A DNA stretch of 64,000 nucleotides from Palleronia aestuarii (GCF_003253995.1 NZ_QKZL01000002.1:248001-312000), one strand, 5' to 3'. Shown: positions 1 to 9,681, counted from the first letter of the stretch. Notes: a model not told the origin generated them from the sequence alone. Program-made: numbers and translations.

Positions 1-167
1 ATCATCAGGATGTTCTTGGGATAGACCTCGTCCTGCAACTCCGCGCTGAGCTGCTTGCGCCGCCAGCGATTCCTGAGCGCCACGGCCACGGCGCGCTTGG
101 CGTCCTTCTGGCCGATGATGAAGCGGTCGAGTTCGCTGACGATCTCGCGAGGGGTCAGGTCGGTCAT
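1..167 (-). CDS. hslU: ATP-dependent protease ATPase subunit HslU (N-terminal fragment)
   Basis: First 55 codons of HslU (ClpY), the AAA+ unfoldase that feeds substrates to the HslV peptidase in the cytoplasm. The start ATG is the complement of 165-167 and the gene runs off the left edge. The visible residues begin [20 protein letters not shown] and continue through the conserved [19 protein letters not shown] stretch to the KNILMI strand just before the Walker A loop, which lies outside the window. It follows hslV on the same strand after a 73-bp gap, the usual hslV-hslU order. Only the N-domain can be checked here, but this segment is diagnostic. Confidence 0.95.
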   Translation of the reverse strand, partial: MTDLTPREIVSELDRFIIGQKDAKRAVAVALRNRWRRKQLSAELQDEVYPKNILM

Positions 168-240
168 GGCGGGCCTTCGGTCTGGTTTGAGGCGGCAGAG
201 CTAATCATTCGGGCCCGTCTCGCAAGCGGGCAGGGCAGGC

Positions 241-801
241 TCACGTGCCCTCGAGCGTCTCCACGGTCAGGTTTCCGTTGGTGTAGACGCAGATATCGGC
301 CGCGATCTTCATCGCGCGGCGGGCGATCGCCTCCGCGTCTAGATCGGTCTCGATCAGCGCCCGGCCCGCGGCGAGGGCGTAGTTCCCACCCGATCCGATC
401 GCGGCAATGTCGTGTTCCGGCTCGAGCACGTCGCCCGCGCCGGTGACGACGTAGAGTTCGCTGCCGTCCGACACGATCAGCATCGCCTCGAGCTTCTGGA
501 GATACTTGTCGGTGCGCCAGTCTTTGGCCAGCTCGACCGCCGCGCGCTGGAGCTGCCCGGGCGTCGCCTCGAGCTTCTTCTCCAGCCGCTCGAGGAGCGT
601 GAACGCATCTGCGGTAGAGCCCGCGAAGCCCGCTATGATCTCCGCCCCGCCGGGGTTCAGTCTGCGCACCTTGCGCGCCGTGCCCTTGATGACGGTCTGG
701 CCGAGCGTAACCTGTCCGTCACCGGCGATGACCACCTTTCCGCCCTTCCGCACGCCGACGATGGTCGTTCCGTGCCAACCCGGAAAATCCTGTTCCGCCA
801 T
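241..801 (-). CDS. hslV: ATP-dependent protease peptidase subunit HslV
   Basis: Proteolytic subunit (186 aa) of the HslVU (ClpQY) protease, a double hexameric ring of threonine peptidases that degrades misfolded proteins. The catalytic N-terminal Thr corresponds to T12 in [10 protein letters not shown], so about 11 residues must be removed on maturation; E. coli HslV removes only Met. The [10 protein letters not shown] motif and the [14 protein letters not shown] segment are intact, and length is normal. A GAGG-type ribosome site precedes the ATG. The trxA terminator hairpin lies just upstream, so hslVU probably has its own promoter or depends on read-through; no clear RpoH promoter was seen here. 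Confidence 0.96.
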   Translation of the reverse strand: MAEQDFPGWHGTTIVGVRKGGKVVIAGDGQVTLGQTVIKGTARKVRRLNPGGAEIIAGFAGSTADAFTLLERLEKKLEATPGQLQRAAVELAKDWRTDKYLQKLEAMLIVSDGSELYVVTGAGDVLEPEHDIAAIGSGGNYALAAGRALIETDLDAEAIARRAMKIAADICVYTNGNLTVETLEGT

Positions 802-829
802 GATCCCTCACGCCTTGGGTCAAAGAAAG

Positions 830-849
830 AGGGCGCCCGGAGGCGCCCT
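830..849 (-). terminator. Intrinsic terminator after trxA
   Basis: Read on the minus strand this is a perfect 8-bp GC-rich stem (AGGGCGCC/GGCGCCCT) with a TCCG tetraloop, followed by CTTTCTTTG. It lies 21 bp past the trxA stop and before hslV. It should end the long tsaE-to-trxA transcript, possibly leaking into hslVU. Confidence 0.75.
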
Positions 850-870
850 GAATGGAGGTCTGCACGCAGC

Positions 871-1191
871 TCAGATCTCGCTGTCGATCCAGCTCGTGAG
901 CGCCGCCTTGGGCTTGGCGCCGATCTGGTTGGACACGATCTCTCCGTCCTTGAAGAGAAAGAGCGCCGGGATGCCGCGGACGCCGAGCTTCGCAGGCGAA
1001 TCCGGGTTCTCGTCGACATTTACCTTCACGATCTTCACCTTTCCCGCGTATTCTTCGCTGATTTCCTCGAGGGCGGGGCCGATTTGCTTGCACGGACCGC
1101 ACCATTCCGCCCAGAAATCGACGACCACGGGAAGGTCGGCGTTCCGGACCTCGGCATCGAAGGTCGCATCGGTGACGGCTGTGGTGGCCAT
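871..1191 (-). CDS. trxA: Thioredoxin
   Basis: Cytoplasmic thioredoxin (106 aa), reducing protein disulfides and supplying electrons to enzymes such as ribonucleotide reductase and PAPS reductase. The redox motif WCGPC sits at residues 30-34 and the cis-proline at P75 in RGIPALFLF, as in canonical Trx1. No signal peptide is present. It is the last gene of the minus-strand run from tsaE through addA, starting 54 bp after the addA stop and followed by a strong hairpin terminator. Placement behind addA is typical of Rhodobacterales. Confidence 0.96.
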   Translation of the reverse strand: MATTAVTDATFDAEVRNADLPVVVDFWAEWCGPCKQIGPALEEISEEYAGKVKIVKVNVDENPDSPAKLGVRGIPALFLFKDGEIVSNQIGAKPKAALTSWIDSEI

Positions 1192-1245
1192 GACGTATCT
1201 CCTGATGAGGGTTGAAGCGCTACGTAGGGACGGCCCCGGAACCCG

Positions 1246-4200
1246 TCAAGCGCAGACACCTGCGCGGAACGCAGCGAGCACCCTGTCCGTCGGCAGCCGC
1301 ATCAGCGTCGCGTTCGCGGTCCAGAGGAGCGCGGTCTCGATCCGCGCATGGGGATAGAGCGCGCCGAGCGCGGTGGCGTAGGCCCCCATCTGTCGCAGGA
1401 GTCCCTCGGGCACGTCCGCCGCGCTTTCGGGAATCGTCCGGTTCGACTTGTAGTCGATGGCGAGGACATGGGTCTCCGTCACGATCAGCCGGTCGATCGT
1501 ACCAAATATCGCCCGTCCCCCGGGCCCCGGCGCGGTGATGTCGACCTCGACGAGGGCGGGCTGCCGCAGCACCTCCCGCAGGTCCGGTTCCGTCAGCACG
1601 CGCCGCGCCTCCGCGAGATACGTGTCGATCTCCTGCGACGAGAGGCCCTCGCGTGCGAAAAGCCGCGTCGCCGTCGCGTCCCAGCCCTCCGGGTGGTCCG
1701 GTACGAGGGTTTCGAGCAGGAGGTGGAGGTATCGCCCGCGCCGCAGCACCGCCTCCTCGTCGGTTTCCACGATCTCTCCGGGCAGCGCCTTCGCGCCGCC
1801 GAGGTTCGAGGGCGCGAGGAGACCTGGCGCCGGGTCCGGTACCGGAAGGTGGGCGTCGATCCAGTCGGGTGGAACCAGCTCGCTCGGGGTCGGTCTGACG
1901 AGTGCGTTGACCGGGCCGGCGTTCCAGTCATGCGCCTCGTGGCGTCGGATCGGCCCCCAGGGCGTCTCGACCTCCGCGGGATCGAGGCGGTCGAGACCGT
2001 CCGCGATGTCGCCGTACCATGTCCCCTCGGTCTTGTCGGGATCGCCCGCGCCGCAGACGATCAGCCAACGCTCCGCCCGGGTCATCGCGACATAGAGGAG
2101 CCGCGCGCGTTCGGCGGCGTCGGCGACCTTGATCCGGTCGAGCGCCGCCTCCATCGCGAGTGGCCGTTCGCCGGCCGATTGCCTCCAGAGCATGAGGCCC
2201 CCGTCCGCGGGCAGGATCTGCTGGCGAACGTCCTCCCGCGCGGACATCGTGTCGGGCAGGATCACGATGGGCGCCTCGAGCCCCTTGGCGCCGTGGATCG
2301 ACATGACGCGGAGCTCTCTGCCCGACCCGTCCGATTGTCGCTTGATCTCCACGTCGTCCACATCGAGCCATGCAAGGAACCCCATCAGGCTCGGGATCTC
2401 GATCCCCTCGAACCGCAGTGCCTCGTCGAGGAGCCGGTCGATCGGATCCTGCGCCTCCGGACCCAGGCGCCCGAGCAGCTTCTCCCGGCCGCGGTGACGC
2501 ACGAGGAGCCGCTCGATCAGGTCGTAGGGCCGCACGTAATCGGCCGCGTCGCGCAGGTCGTCGAGCACGGCGAGGGTCTCGGGGAACTCCTCGCGCCGGG
2601 CGCGCAACGTTTGCCAGAGATAGGCTTTTCCGCGACCGTGGGCGAGGCGGTAGAGCGCATCCTCCGACCAGCCGAAGAGCGGGGAGCGCAAGGCCGTGGC
2701 GAGCGACAGGTCGTCCTCCGGCGTCACGAGGAAGGCCAGCACCGCGCGGATGTCGCGGACCGCGAGGTTGCGCCCGAGTTTCAGGCGATCCGCCCCCGCG
2801 ATGGCGAGCCCTGCCGCCTTGCAGGCCCGGACAATCTCGTGAAAGAGCGGCCCACGGCTTCGCAGGAGGATCAGGACGTCTCCTTCCGTGATCAACCGCC
2901 GTCCCTCACCCTCGGGGATCGTCTCGCCGGCGTCGATCATCGTGCGGATCGCCCCGGCAATCCGACCGGCGAGCCGGACACGCGCATCGCTCGGCGTGAC
3001 GATATCGACGGGATCGTGGAATTCGGGCTCGTCATCGCCCGCTTCGTCCGGTTCGACAGGCCAGAGATCGACGCGACCCGGCAACGTTTCGTGGAAGGCC
3101 AGATGGGACACTTCCGGGCCGAGGGCGCTCGTCCCGGCGGCGAAGACGGCATCCACTGCCTCGAGGATCGCGGACGAGGAGCGGAAGGAATGGCGCATGT
3201 CCCGGCGCCGCAGCCAGTCGTCGTCCCGCGTCGCCGAGAAGCGGTCGTGCATCCCGTCGAACCCCTCGGGATCGGCGCCCTGGAAGGAATAGATCGACTG
3301 CTTCTTGTCGCCCACGACGAAGAGGGTCCGGATCGTGCCCTCCCGTGCCCCCTCGCCTGAGACGAGCTCGCGGGCGAGCGCCTCGATCACCTGCCATTGC
3401 GGCGGCGAGGTGTCTTGCGCCTCGTCGACGAGGATGTGATCGATCCCGCCATCGAGCCGGTAAAGCACCCAATCCGCGACATCGCGCACCGTCAGCAGAT
3501 CGCGTGCCTTCAGGATCAGGTCGTCGAAATCGAGCCAGTTGCGCGCGGCCTTCCGCGCGGCGTAGCGCGGCAGGAAGGCATGGGCGAAGCGGTAGAGCGC
3601 CCGCGTCCGCTCGAACGTGGCGAGCGCTTTCAGCCCCTCCTGCGCCTCCGCCACGCGGTCCATGAAGTCGTGGAGCTCGTCGGCGACAGGGGCCAGCGCC
3701 TCGACCGCCTTCTTGTGGTTTCTCTGTGGAAAGTTGGAGGATTTCGACTGCCCGGCCCGGTCCCCCGAGGCGTAGAGGAACATGCCCGCCAAAGTCTTGA
3801 ACGTGTCGCGGTCGGGCGACCGGAGGTCAAGCGCGAGAAGGTCGGCCGCGAATTGCCGGTAGCTCGGGCTCTGGTCCGACAGGCATTCCGAGACCGCGAC
3901 GACGAGGTCCGTCTCGTCACCCCGGAACGCGCGGGCCCGGATCGCGTCGGCATCTTCGCCGACCTCCAGACCGAGCAGATCCCGAAGGACGGTCTCGTCG
4001 AGCGGGCCGGACAGGGCGTCCCGCCGACCTGCGATCTCCGACACGAGCGCGTCCATCTCGATCCCGCTCTGGTGGAAGGCGAGATCCGCCATCGCGCCCG
4101 GATCGTCGAGCGCGACATCCTCAAGGCATTCGGCCCGGATCCGTGCCGCGTTGCGATCGTCCATCTCCTGGAATTGCGGAGACACGCCCGCTTCCAGCGG

Positions 4201-4587
4201 AAAGCGACGGAGCAACGACGCGCAGAAGGAATGGATCGTCTGGATCCGCAGGCCCCCCGGCGTCTCGATCGCGCGGGCAAAAAGCCGCCGCGCATTGGGC
4301 AGATCCGCCGTTCCGGCGGCACCGAGCTCGGCAAGCTGGCCGGTCAGTTTTGCATCCGGAAGCATTGCCCATTCGCCCAACCGTCGGAAGAGCCGGTTCT
4401 GCATCTCCGACGCCGCCGCTTTGGTATAGGTCAAGCAGAGGATGTTCTGCGGCGGCGTTTGTCCGAGAAGGAGCCGCGCGACCCGGTCGGTGAGGACCCG
4501 CGTCTTGCCCGATCCCGCATTGGCCGAAAGCCAGGTCGAGCTTTGGGGATGGGCCGCATCGACCTGGAGACGTGTCGCTTCGTTCAT
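1246..4587 (-). CDS. addA: Double-strand break repair helicase-nuclease AddA
   Basis: Large UvrD-type subunit of the AddAB helicase-nuclease (1113 aa), the alphaproteobacterial counterpart of RecBCD that resects broken DNA for RecA. Walker A is ANAGSGKT at residues 22-29. Walker B/DEAQD (LVDEAQDTSPPQW), the GDKKQSIYSFQGADP motif, the late helicase motif MSIHGAKGLEAP and LLYVAMTRAE follow in order. The C-terminal RecB-like nuclease shows GTIDR...AIDYKSNR...QMGAYA. The start is the ATG at 4585-4587, which overlaps the addB stop as ATGA; a 13-codon upstream extension is open but would run into addB. Coexpression with addB is implied by the overlap. Confidence 0.95.
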   Translation of the reverse strand: MNEATRLQVDAAHPQSSTWLSANAGSGKTRVLTDRVARLLLGQTPPQNILCLTYTKAAASEMQNRLFRRLGEWAMLPDAKLTGQLAELGAAGTADLPNARRLFARAIETPGGLRIQTIHSFCASLLRRFPLEAGVSPQFQEMDDRNAARIRAECLEDVALDDPGAMADLAFHQSGIEMDALVSEIAGRRDALSGPLDETVLRDLLGLEVGEDADAIRARAFRGDETDLVVAVSECLSDQSPSYRQFAADLLALDLRSPDRDTFKTLAGMFLYASGDRAGQSKSSNFPQRNHKKAVEALAPVADELHDFMDRVAEAQEGLKALATFERTRALYRFAHAFLPRYAARKAARNWLDFDDLILKARDLLTVRDVADWVLYRLDGGIDHILVDEAQDTSPPQWQVIEALARELVSGEGAREGTIRTLFVVGDKKQSIYSFQGADPEGFDGMHDRFSATRDDDWLRRRDMRHSFRSSSAILEAVDAVFAAGTSALGPEVSHLAFHETLPGRVDLWPVEPDEAGDDEPEFHDPVDIVTPSDARVRLAGRIAGAIRTMIDAGETIPEGEGRRLITEGDVLILLRSRGPLFHEIVRACKAAGLAIAGADRLKLGRNLAVRDIRAVLAFLVTPEDDLSLATALRSPLFGWSEDALYRLAHGRGKAYLWQTLRARREEFPETLAVLDDLRDAADYVRPYDLIERLLVRHRGREKLLGRLGPEAQDPIDRLLDEALRFEGIEIPSLMGFLAWLDVDDVEIKRQSDGSGRELRVMSIHGAKGLEAPIVILPDTMSAREDVRQQILPADGGLMLWRQSAGERPLAMEAALDRIKVADAAERARLLYVAMTRAERWLIVCGAGDPDKTEGTWYGDIADGLDRLDPAEVETPWGPIRRHEAHDWNAGPVNALVRPTPSELVPPDWIDAHLPVPDPAPGLLAPSNLGGAKALPGEIVETDEEAVLRRGRYLHLLLETLVPDHPEGWDATATRLFAREGLSSQEIDTYLAEARRVLTEPDLREVLRQPALVEVDITAPGPGGRAIFGTIDRLIVTETHVLAIDYKSNRTIPESAADVPEGLLRQMGAYATALGALYPHARIETALLWTANATLMRLPTDRVLAAFRAGVCA

Positions 4588-7541
4588 CCGACCCGCTCCG
4601 GATGCGGCTCGTCGCTCTCGCCCCATTCCCCGTGCCGCGCAAGATGGTCGAAATCGTAGCTGTGACCCATCCGCTGCATCAGCCGCCGGGAGGTATACCC
4701 CTTCTCCGGGCTCGCATAGGCTTGAAGGAGCGCAGTCAGGTCGGCGAGCGTCGCGTCGGGGTCGAACGAGTGTTTCGCGTCCGGATCCCTCAAGTCATGC
4801 GGCGTATCCGACGGGCTGGTGCCGAGGGAGATGTGGCAGATTGCGCCGACCCGGCCCGCCTCGACACCCTCGAACCCGCCCGCCTCCGCGATGATCGCCT
4901 CGAGGAGAAGCTGCCGGTCGAAAAGCTGCATTTCCTTGGGCGTCGGTGCCTTGCCAGTCTTGTAGTCGTAGAGGACGAGGGTGCCGTCCACGCGCCGATC
5001 GATCCGGTCGGCCTTGCCGTGGAGCGTGACGCCGGTGCCCGGCACGGGGTACGTCGCGCGCCGTTCGAGTGCCACGGGTGCCGCATCCATGCGCCGTCGC
5101 CGCTCGCCTTCCACCATCCAGTTGGCGAGCCGGGCGAGCCGCGCGCGGAAGAGCGCCCGGGTGCTCGGCCAGGGCACCTCGGCCGCGAGGACCGCGTCGG
5201 CGTGGTGCAGGAAGCGCTTTGCCGCGTCGGGGTCGTCGGGCGCATGGTCCGGTCCGAAGGCGTGTTCGAGGATCTCGTGAAACACGATCCCGCGAAGCCG
5301 CGCATCGGGTTCCGGCCGCAAAGGATCGAGCGCGGCGAGCCCCAGAACATGGCGCGCGTAGATCGCGTAGGGATCGCGGACGAGCGTCTGGACCTCCGTG
5401 ATCGACAAACGATCGGGCCGGGCCGCGACGGGTGGGCAGGGCGATGGACGACGTGCTCGCGGCGCGGGAATCGTCGCCCCGTCGAGATGCGCGGCGAGGT
5501 CGAGCCAGCGTCGGCCCCGCGCCCGCATCCCGGCCAGCGCCTCCGGTCCCCGTGTGAGGGGCAGGCCGTTCAGGAGGTTCGTAAGCCGGTTCAACCAGCG
5601 CGAGGCAACGCTCTCGGCCTCCGCGTCGCGGAGCGCGCGGGTGATCACCACTTCAGGCGCGGCCACCGCCTGCTGGAAATCGTGCGCAGCAAGCCCGATC
5701 CGACGGTCGGGCAGCAGGAGTCCCGCCTCATGCCGCATCTTTCGGTTGAGCCAGGGATCGGGTGCCGGCCGCTCGGGCCATGTGCCCTCGCTGAGCCCGC
5801 CGAGGATCACGAGGTCCGCGCCCTGTACGCGCGCCTCGAGCGTACCCCAGATCATGATGTCGGGATGTGTTCGTGCCGCTTCCCTGACAGGCTCCGCACC
5901 GTTCATCACACTGTCGAAGAGCCGGGCGTAGTCGCGCGGGGTCATGTCGCCGCCCGCGTCCGCATCGATATCGATCGCGTCCATCACCGCACGGGCCTTC
6001 GGTCCCGCCTCCGCCTCCCAGAGCGCACCGCTGCCGTGACCCGTGGGGCCACGGGCGAGCGCCTCCGCGAGGCTTCGGTGACGGGCGACAAGGGTGGCGA
6101 GGGCGGCCGTGTCGATAGCGTCGAGGGCGAAGACGGTCGTCTCGAGCCAGCTGATCCAGTCGGTGACTCCCGGATCCTCGCGTTTGTCGGCCCACTCCTT
6201 CAGGGACGCAATGTCGGGGAACGGCGCGCCCGTTCTCCGCAGCCACAGCTCCAGGTCGCGCGTCCGCCGCAGGTGATCGCCGCGCCCGGCCTCCCCGGTA
6301 TGGACGAGGGGGTGCTTGAGCAGACCAAGGAGCGCTTCCGGCGTCATCCGCTGACCCATTTCGTGCGCGATCTGACGCAGGAGCCGGCCCGGGGCGGAGA
6401 GGGCGAGCGGGCGCCCGGCGCTGTCGTCGGGCACGATGCGCCAGCGGTCGAGCGCGGCCGTGACCTGCCGGCTTAGCATCCGGTCGGGCGTGATGAGCGC
6501 GGCCGTGACCCCGCGCTCCGCCGCGTCGCGCAGGACGAGCGCTATGGAGAGCGCTTCGGCCCGGGTGTCCGGCGCCTCGATCAGGCTCATGTGCTCCGTG
6601 GCCGCGACGAGATCGCCGAGGGAGGGTCCGTCGCGCATCCACTGGTCGGTGACGGGCGCCGGGCGCAGCGCCATGGAAACGAGGCGGTTCCGCGCGGGTA
6701 CCGGGTCGGCGCCGTGCCAGCATTCCACGTCCTGAGGCGAAAGGCCCAGATCCGCGACAAGGCGGGCGAAGCGGTATTGCGGATGGTCCTCGCTCGCCAT
6801 CGGATCGCCGAGCGCTTCCCAGATGTCGCCGGGCAGCGTGAAGTCGAAGCCGGGCAGGATCACCGCGCCCTGCGGCAGCCGCGCCACCGCCCGCATGAGG
6901 AGCGCCGTTGCGCCACGCGACCCGGTGGAGCCCGCGAGGATCACGGGGTGGTCGGGCGGATCCGTCTCCCACCGTGCGGCGAGGCGTTCGACGGCGCGCC
7001 GCTGCCGGGCTTCCGGGTCGAGCGGGGCCTCGCCCTCGAAATAGCGACCCACGATGTCGATGAAGGCCAGGGCGCGCTGCCAGTGCCCCGAAAGATCGGA
7101 CACGTCGAGGGCGCGCAGCTTTTCCGGTGGAACGCCCTCTCCCTGCATCTCGTCGAGAAGGACGGCGAGACTGTCGGCAAGATCGAAGACCGCGCCCTCG
7201 GGGGCGAGCCGCGGATCGCGCTCGATGAGCGCGCCGACGAGGCGTGCCAGTTCCAGGCGGCGGCGAAGCGCGCTCGCGGACTGTGGCAGGTCGTCGAGCG
7301 CGGGGTCGGCGGCAAGGTCGGTGACAAGCCGGATCCGCGGCAGGAGCCGGGCGGGGCCGGCGGCGAAGATCTCGACGAGACGGCGTTGCATCCGCCGCGT
7401 ATTGACGAAGAGGCGGCACCGCGCCCAATCCTGCGGAGGGCGATGCCCGAGCCGATCCTCGAGGCCCGAGACGAGACCGGCCGGGAAGTCGGCTCCGGGC
7501 GGCAGACCGAAGAGCCGCGGACGGGTATCCGTTTCAAACAT
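4584..7541 (-). CDS. addB: Double-strand break repair protein AddB (alphaproteobacterial type)
   Basis: Second subunit of the AddAB resection complex (985 aa). The N-terminal and middle parts have the helicase fold without a convincing Walker A loop, as known for AddB of this clade. The C-terminus carries a second RecB-like nuclease with the LYDYKTGK motif. The start ATG at 7539-7541 gives MFETDTRPRLFGLPPG and overlaps the murU stop by 8 bp; an open upstream extension of 54 codons is low-complexity shadow of murU and unlikely to be used. Its stop overlaps addA. Identification rests on the nuclease motif, size and position. Confidence 0.93.
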   Translation of the reverse strand: MFETDTRPRLFGLPPGADFPAGLVSGLEDRLGHRPPQDWARCRLFVNTRRMQRRLVEIFAAGPARLLPRIRLVTDLAADPALDDLPQSASALRRRLELARLVGALIERDPRLAPEGAVFDLADSLAVLLDEMQGEGVPPEKLRALDVSDLSGHWQRALAFIDIVGRYFEGEAPLDPEARQRRAVERLAARWETDPPDHPVILAGSTGSRGATALLMRAVARLPQGAVILPGFDFTLPGDIWEALGDPMASEDHPQYRFARLVADLGLSPQDVECWHGADPVPARNRLVSMALRPAPVTDQWMRDGPSLGDLVAATEHMSLIEAPDTRAEALSIALVLRDAAERGVTAALITPDRMLSRQVTAALDRWRIVPDDSAGRPLALSAPGRLLRQIAHEMGQRMTPEALLGLLKHPLVHTGEAGRGDHLRRTRDLELWLRRTGAPFPDIASLKEWADKREDPGVTDWISWLETTVFALDAIDTAALATLVARHRSLAEALARGPTGHGSGALWEAEAGPKARAVMDAIDIDADAGGDMTPRDYARLFDSVMNGAEPVREAARTHPDIMIWGTLEARVQGADLVILGGLSEGTWPERPAPDPWLNRKMRHEAGLLLPDRRIGLAAHDFQQAVAAPEVVITRALRDAEAESVASRWLNRLTNLLNGLPLTRGPEALAGMRARGRRWLDLAAHLDGATIPAPRARRPSPCPPVAARPDRLSITEVQTLVRDPYAIYARHVLGLAALDPLRPEPDARLRGIVFHEILEHAFGPDHAPDDPDAAKRFLHHADAVLAAEVPWPSTRALFRARLARLANWMVEGERRRRMDAAPVALERRATYPVPGTGVTLHGKADRIDRRVDGTLVLYDYKTGKAPTPKEMQLFDRQLLLEAIIAEAGGFEGVEAGRVGAICHISLGTSPSDTPHDLRDPDAKHSFDPDATLADLTALLQAYASPEKGYTSRRLMQRMGHSYDFDHLARHGEWGESDEPHPERVG

Positions 7542-8217
7542 CGAGACGAAGCGCCTCGGCCGCCGCGATCCCGCCGGGATGGCCCGCATCGACCCAATGC
7601 CCCGGATGGACGATGCCGAAGAGGCGCCCGTTTGCGGCGAACTCGTCCCAGAGCCGCGCGACGGAGAAGACGCGTTCGGATACGGCATGGATCGCCGAGG
7701 CATCGATGATTTGCGCGCCGGTATAGACGAGATCGCCCCCGCGCGTGAGCCGCCCGTCCGCCGCGCGAGCGAAATCGCCCGGACCGTCGCGGCCGTGGAT
7801 CCGGCCGGGTTCGGCCAGCATCATCAGGGCGCCCATCCCCGGCCTCCAATGGCGCGCCAGGGCTGCGAGCGGGTTCGGCCCGGTCCAGACGATGTCGGAA
7901 TTGAGCGTATAAACCGTCTCGGCGCCCAGAAGGGGCAGCGCCTGCCGCAATCCACCGCCGGTATCGAGGATCTCCGGCTCCTCGCGGGAGATCATCACGC
8001 CGCGATCCGCAAGATGGCGTTCGAGCGGTTCGGGCCGGTAATGCGTGTTGACCACGATCCGCGCGATCCCCGCCCCGTTCGCCAGGGCGAGCGCATGGTC
8101 AATGAGCGGACGGCCCGCAACGTCCACCATGGGCTTGGGCCGGTCCCGCGTGAGCGCTCCCATGCGGCTGCCGAACCCCGCGGCGAAGATCATCAGGGGA
8201 AGATCGCCCGCCATCAT
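7534..8217 (-). CDS. murU: Nucleotidyltransferase, probable N-acetylmuramate-1-phosphate uridylyltransferase MurU
   Basis: Sugar-1-phosphate nucleotidyltransferase (227 aa). The signature loop IFAAGFGSRM followed by RDRPKPM lies at residues 10-30, and SD (NSDIVW) marks the metal site near residue 108. Beside an AmgK-type kinase, the best reading is MurU, which converts MurNAc-1-phosphate to UDP-MurNAc in the cell-wall recycling bypass known from Pseudomonas. It overlaps amgK as ATGA and addB by 8 bp, so translation is coupled. A generic NTP transferase for another sugar is the alternative; the kinase neighbour is the main argument for MurU. Confidence 0.85.
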   Translation of the reverse strand: MMAGDLPLMIFAAGFGSRMGALTRDRPKPMVDVAGRPLIDHALALANGAGIARIVVNTHYRPEPLERHLADRGVMISREEPEILDTGGGLRQALPLLGAETVYTLNSDIVWTGPNPLAALARHWRPGMGALMMLAEPGRIHGRDGPGDFARAADGRLTRGGDLVYTGAQIIDASAIHAVSERVFSVARLWDEFAANGRLFGIVHPGHWVDAGHPGGIAAAEALRLDV

Positions 8218-9203
8218 GCCGATCTCGCATGACGGGTGGCGTAGGGGGCGGGAAGAACCCGGTGGACCTGCGCCTTCAGATCTCCAAGCGCCGGATGGTC
8301 GAGGTCGCGCAGGAGGTATCCCCAGACCCGCGGCAAGAGCTCCAGATAGCCGGTCTTTCCCTGTTCCGCCGCGAGCTTCGCGAAAATGCCGAGAAGCCGA
8401 AGCTGCCGCTGCGCGCCCTGCACTGCATAGGCGCGGGCGAACGGCTCCGGATCACGCCCCGTGCGTGCCGCGAAGCGCCGGATCATTTCCCGCTCCACCG
8501 CCTGCGGCACGTCGCGACGCGCATCCTGCAGGAGGGAGACGAGGTCATAGGCGGGATGACCCGCGAGCGCGTCCTGGAAGTCGAGCATGCCCACTCGCGC
8601 GATACCCTCTCGTTCAGGCAGCCAGACAAGGTTCTGCACGTGATAATCGCGATGGAGGAGCACGATGGAGTCGTCCGCGGCCGCCGCGAGATCTGCCTCG
8701 AGCACAAGTTCGAGGGCAGTCCAATCAGTTTCGGACACGCGAAGTCCGGCCAGATACCAGTCCCGCGCGAGCCGGATCGCCGCGGCCATCGCCGGCGCGT
8801 CGTAGCTTTTGGCCCAATGCGGCGGAGCGTCCCGCTGCAGATGAGCGAGCGCGTCGGTCGCCGCGGCATAGAGGTCCGTCTCCATGTGCGGATCACGATC
8901 GAGAAGCGTGACGAAAAGCCCGTCGCCCAGATCCTCCATGAGGAGGAACCCGTGCTCCGGATCGGCCGCGATCTCCGCGGGCACGCTGATCCCCACGCCC
9001 GAGAGGTGATCGCGAACCCGGCGAAAAGGTGCGATATCCTCTCCATTCGCGGGATCGGCGTCCATCAGGATCGCCGTCTCCGGACCGCGGGCCAGTCGGA
9101 GATAGCGCCGTCGGGACGCATCCCCGGCGAGCGGATGTCGCCGCGTGGCGCCCCATCCGGCCTGGGCGAGGAACGTATCGAGGGCGGCCGCGCGGTCAGG
9201 CAT
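8214..9203 (-). CDS. amgK: Aminoglycoside-phosphotransferase-family kinase, probable anomeric MurNAc/GlcNAc kinase AmgK
   Basis: APH-fold kinase (329 aa). The catalytic loop HRDYHVQN is at 184-191 and the metal-binding LDFQDA at 207-212, with a LLMEDLGDG hinge near residue 90. With murU it forms the AmgK-MurU pair that phosphorylates recycled MurNAc at the anomeric carbon and returns it to UDP-MurNAc, bypassing de novo MurA/MurB. The start chosen (ATG 9201-9203) overlaps the tsaE stop by 8 bp; a 29-codon upstream extension is a tsaE shadow. Many annotations call this simply a phosphotransferase. Substrate is inferred from gene pairing. Confidence 0.84.
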   Translation of the reverse strand: MPDRAAALDTFLAQAGWGATRRHPLAGDASRRRYLRLARGPETAILMDADPANGEDIAPFRRVRDHLSGVGISVPAEIAADPEHGFLLMEDLGDGLFVTLLDRDPHMETDLYAAATDALAHLQRDAPPHWAKSYDAPAMAAAIRLARDWYLAGLRVSETDWTALELVLEADLAAAADDSIVLLHRDYHVQNLVWLPEREGIARVGMLDFQDALAGHPAYDLVSLLQDARRDVPQAVEREMIRRFAARTGRDPEPFARAYAVQGAQRQLRLLGIFAKLAAEQGKTGYLELLPRVWGYLLRDLDHPALGDLKAQVHRVLPAPYATRHARSA

Positions 9204-9681
9204 GTGCCGCGTCCTCGAGACCGAGCCGTCCCGCCCAGTGGCGTTCATCGCCTGCAAGACGCGCGCGCCGTCCCGTCCCGGCCATCTCAAGCGTGAGGCG
9301 CAGCGCCGTGGCGGGCCTGTGCCGGCCCATCCGCTCGGGCCATTCGACGAGGGTCAGTGCGGTCTCCAGCGTGTCGAGGATCCCCAGCTCCTCGATCTCG
9401 TCGGGATCGCCGAGGCGGTAGAGATCGGCATGAACGATATCGAGCGTTCCGGCGGCATAGTTCTGGACGAGCGTATAGGTCGGGGACGGCACGTCCTCCA
9501 CCCGTCCGAAGGGCGTCTGCAGCCTCTGGATGATGGCGCGGGCGAGGTGACTCTTGCCGGCGCCCATCTCGCCCGAAAGAAGCACGCAATCGCCGGCCCC
9601 GAGCACACCGGAGAGCGCGCGGGCGAAATCGTCCGTCGCCGCGATATCGGGAAGATCGAGCGTTCGGGTCAACTCCGGCAT
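9196..9681 (-). CDS. tsaE: tRNA threonylcarbamoyladenosine biosynthesis ATPase TsaE
   Basis: Small P-loop ATPase (161 aa) that drives turnover of the TsaB-TsaD complex in t6A37 synthesis on ANN-decoding tRNAs. Walker A is GEMGAGKS at residues 37-44. The family motifs SPTYTLVQNY, HADLYRL and LVEWPERM follow. tsaD is at 20612-21694 in the same window; tsaB is not present. It heads the overlapping run tsaE-amgK-murU-addB-addA, 40 bp downstream of the PAS-protein gene. The C-terminal 30 residues are basic and poorly conserved. Confidence 0.95.
   Translation of the reverse strand: MPELTRTLDLPDIAATDDFARALSGVLGAGDCVLLSGEMGAGKSHLARAIIQRLQTPFGRVEDVPSPTYTLVQNYAAGTLDIVHADLYRLGDPDEIEELGILDTLETALTLVEWPERMGRHRPATALRLTLEMAGTGRRARLAGDERHWAGRLGLEDAAHA

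Noticed and set aside
1348-4659. Long plus-strand frames (670 and 420 codons) opposite addA and addB
   Set aside because: Antisense shadows typical of GC-rich coding DNA; Arg/Ala/Gly-rich with no motifs, while the minus strand has full AddA/AddB signatures.
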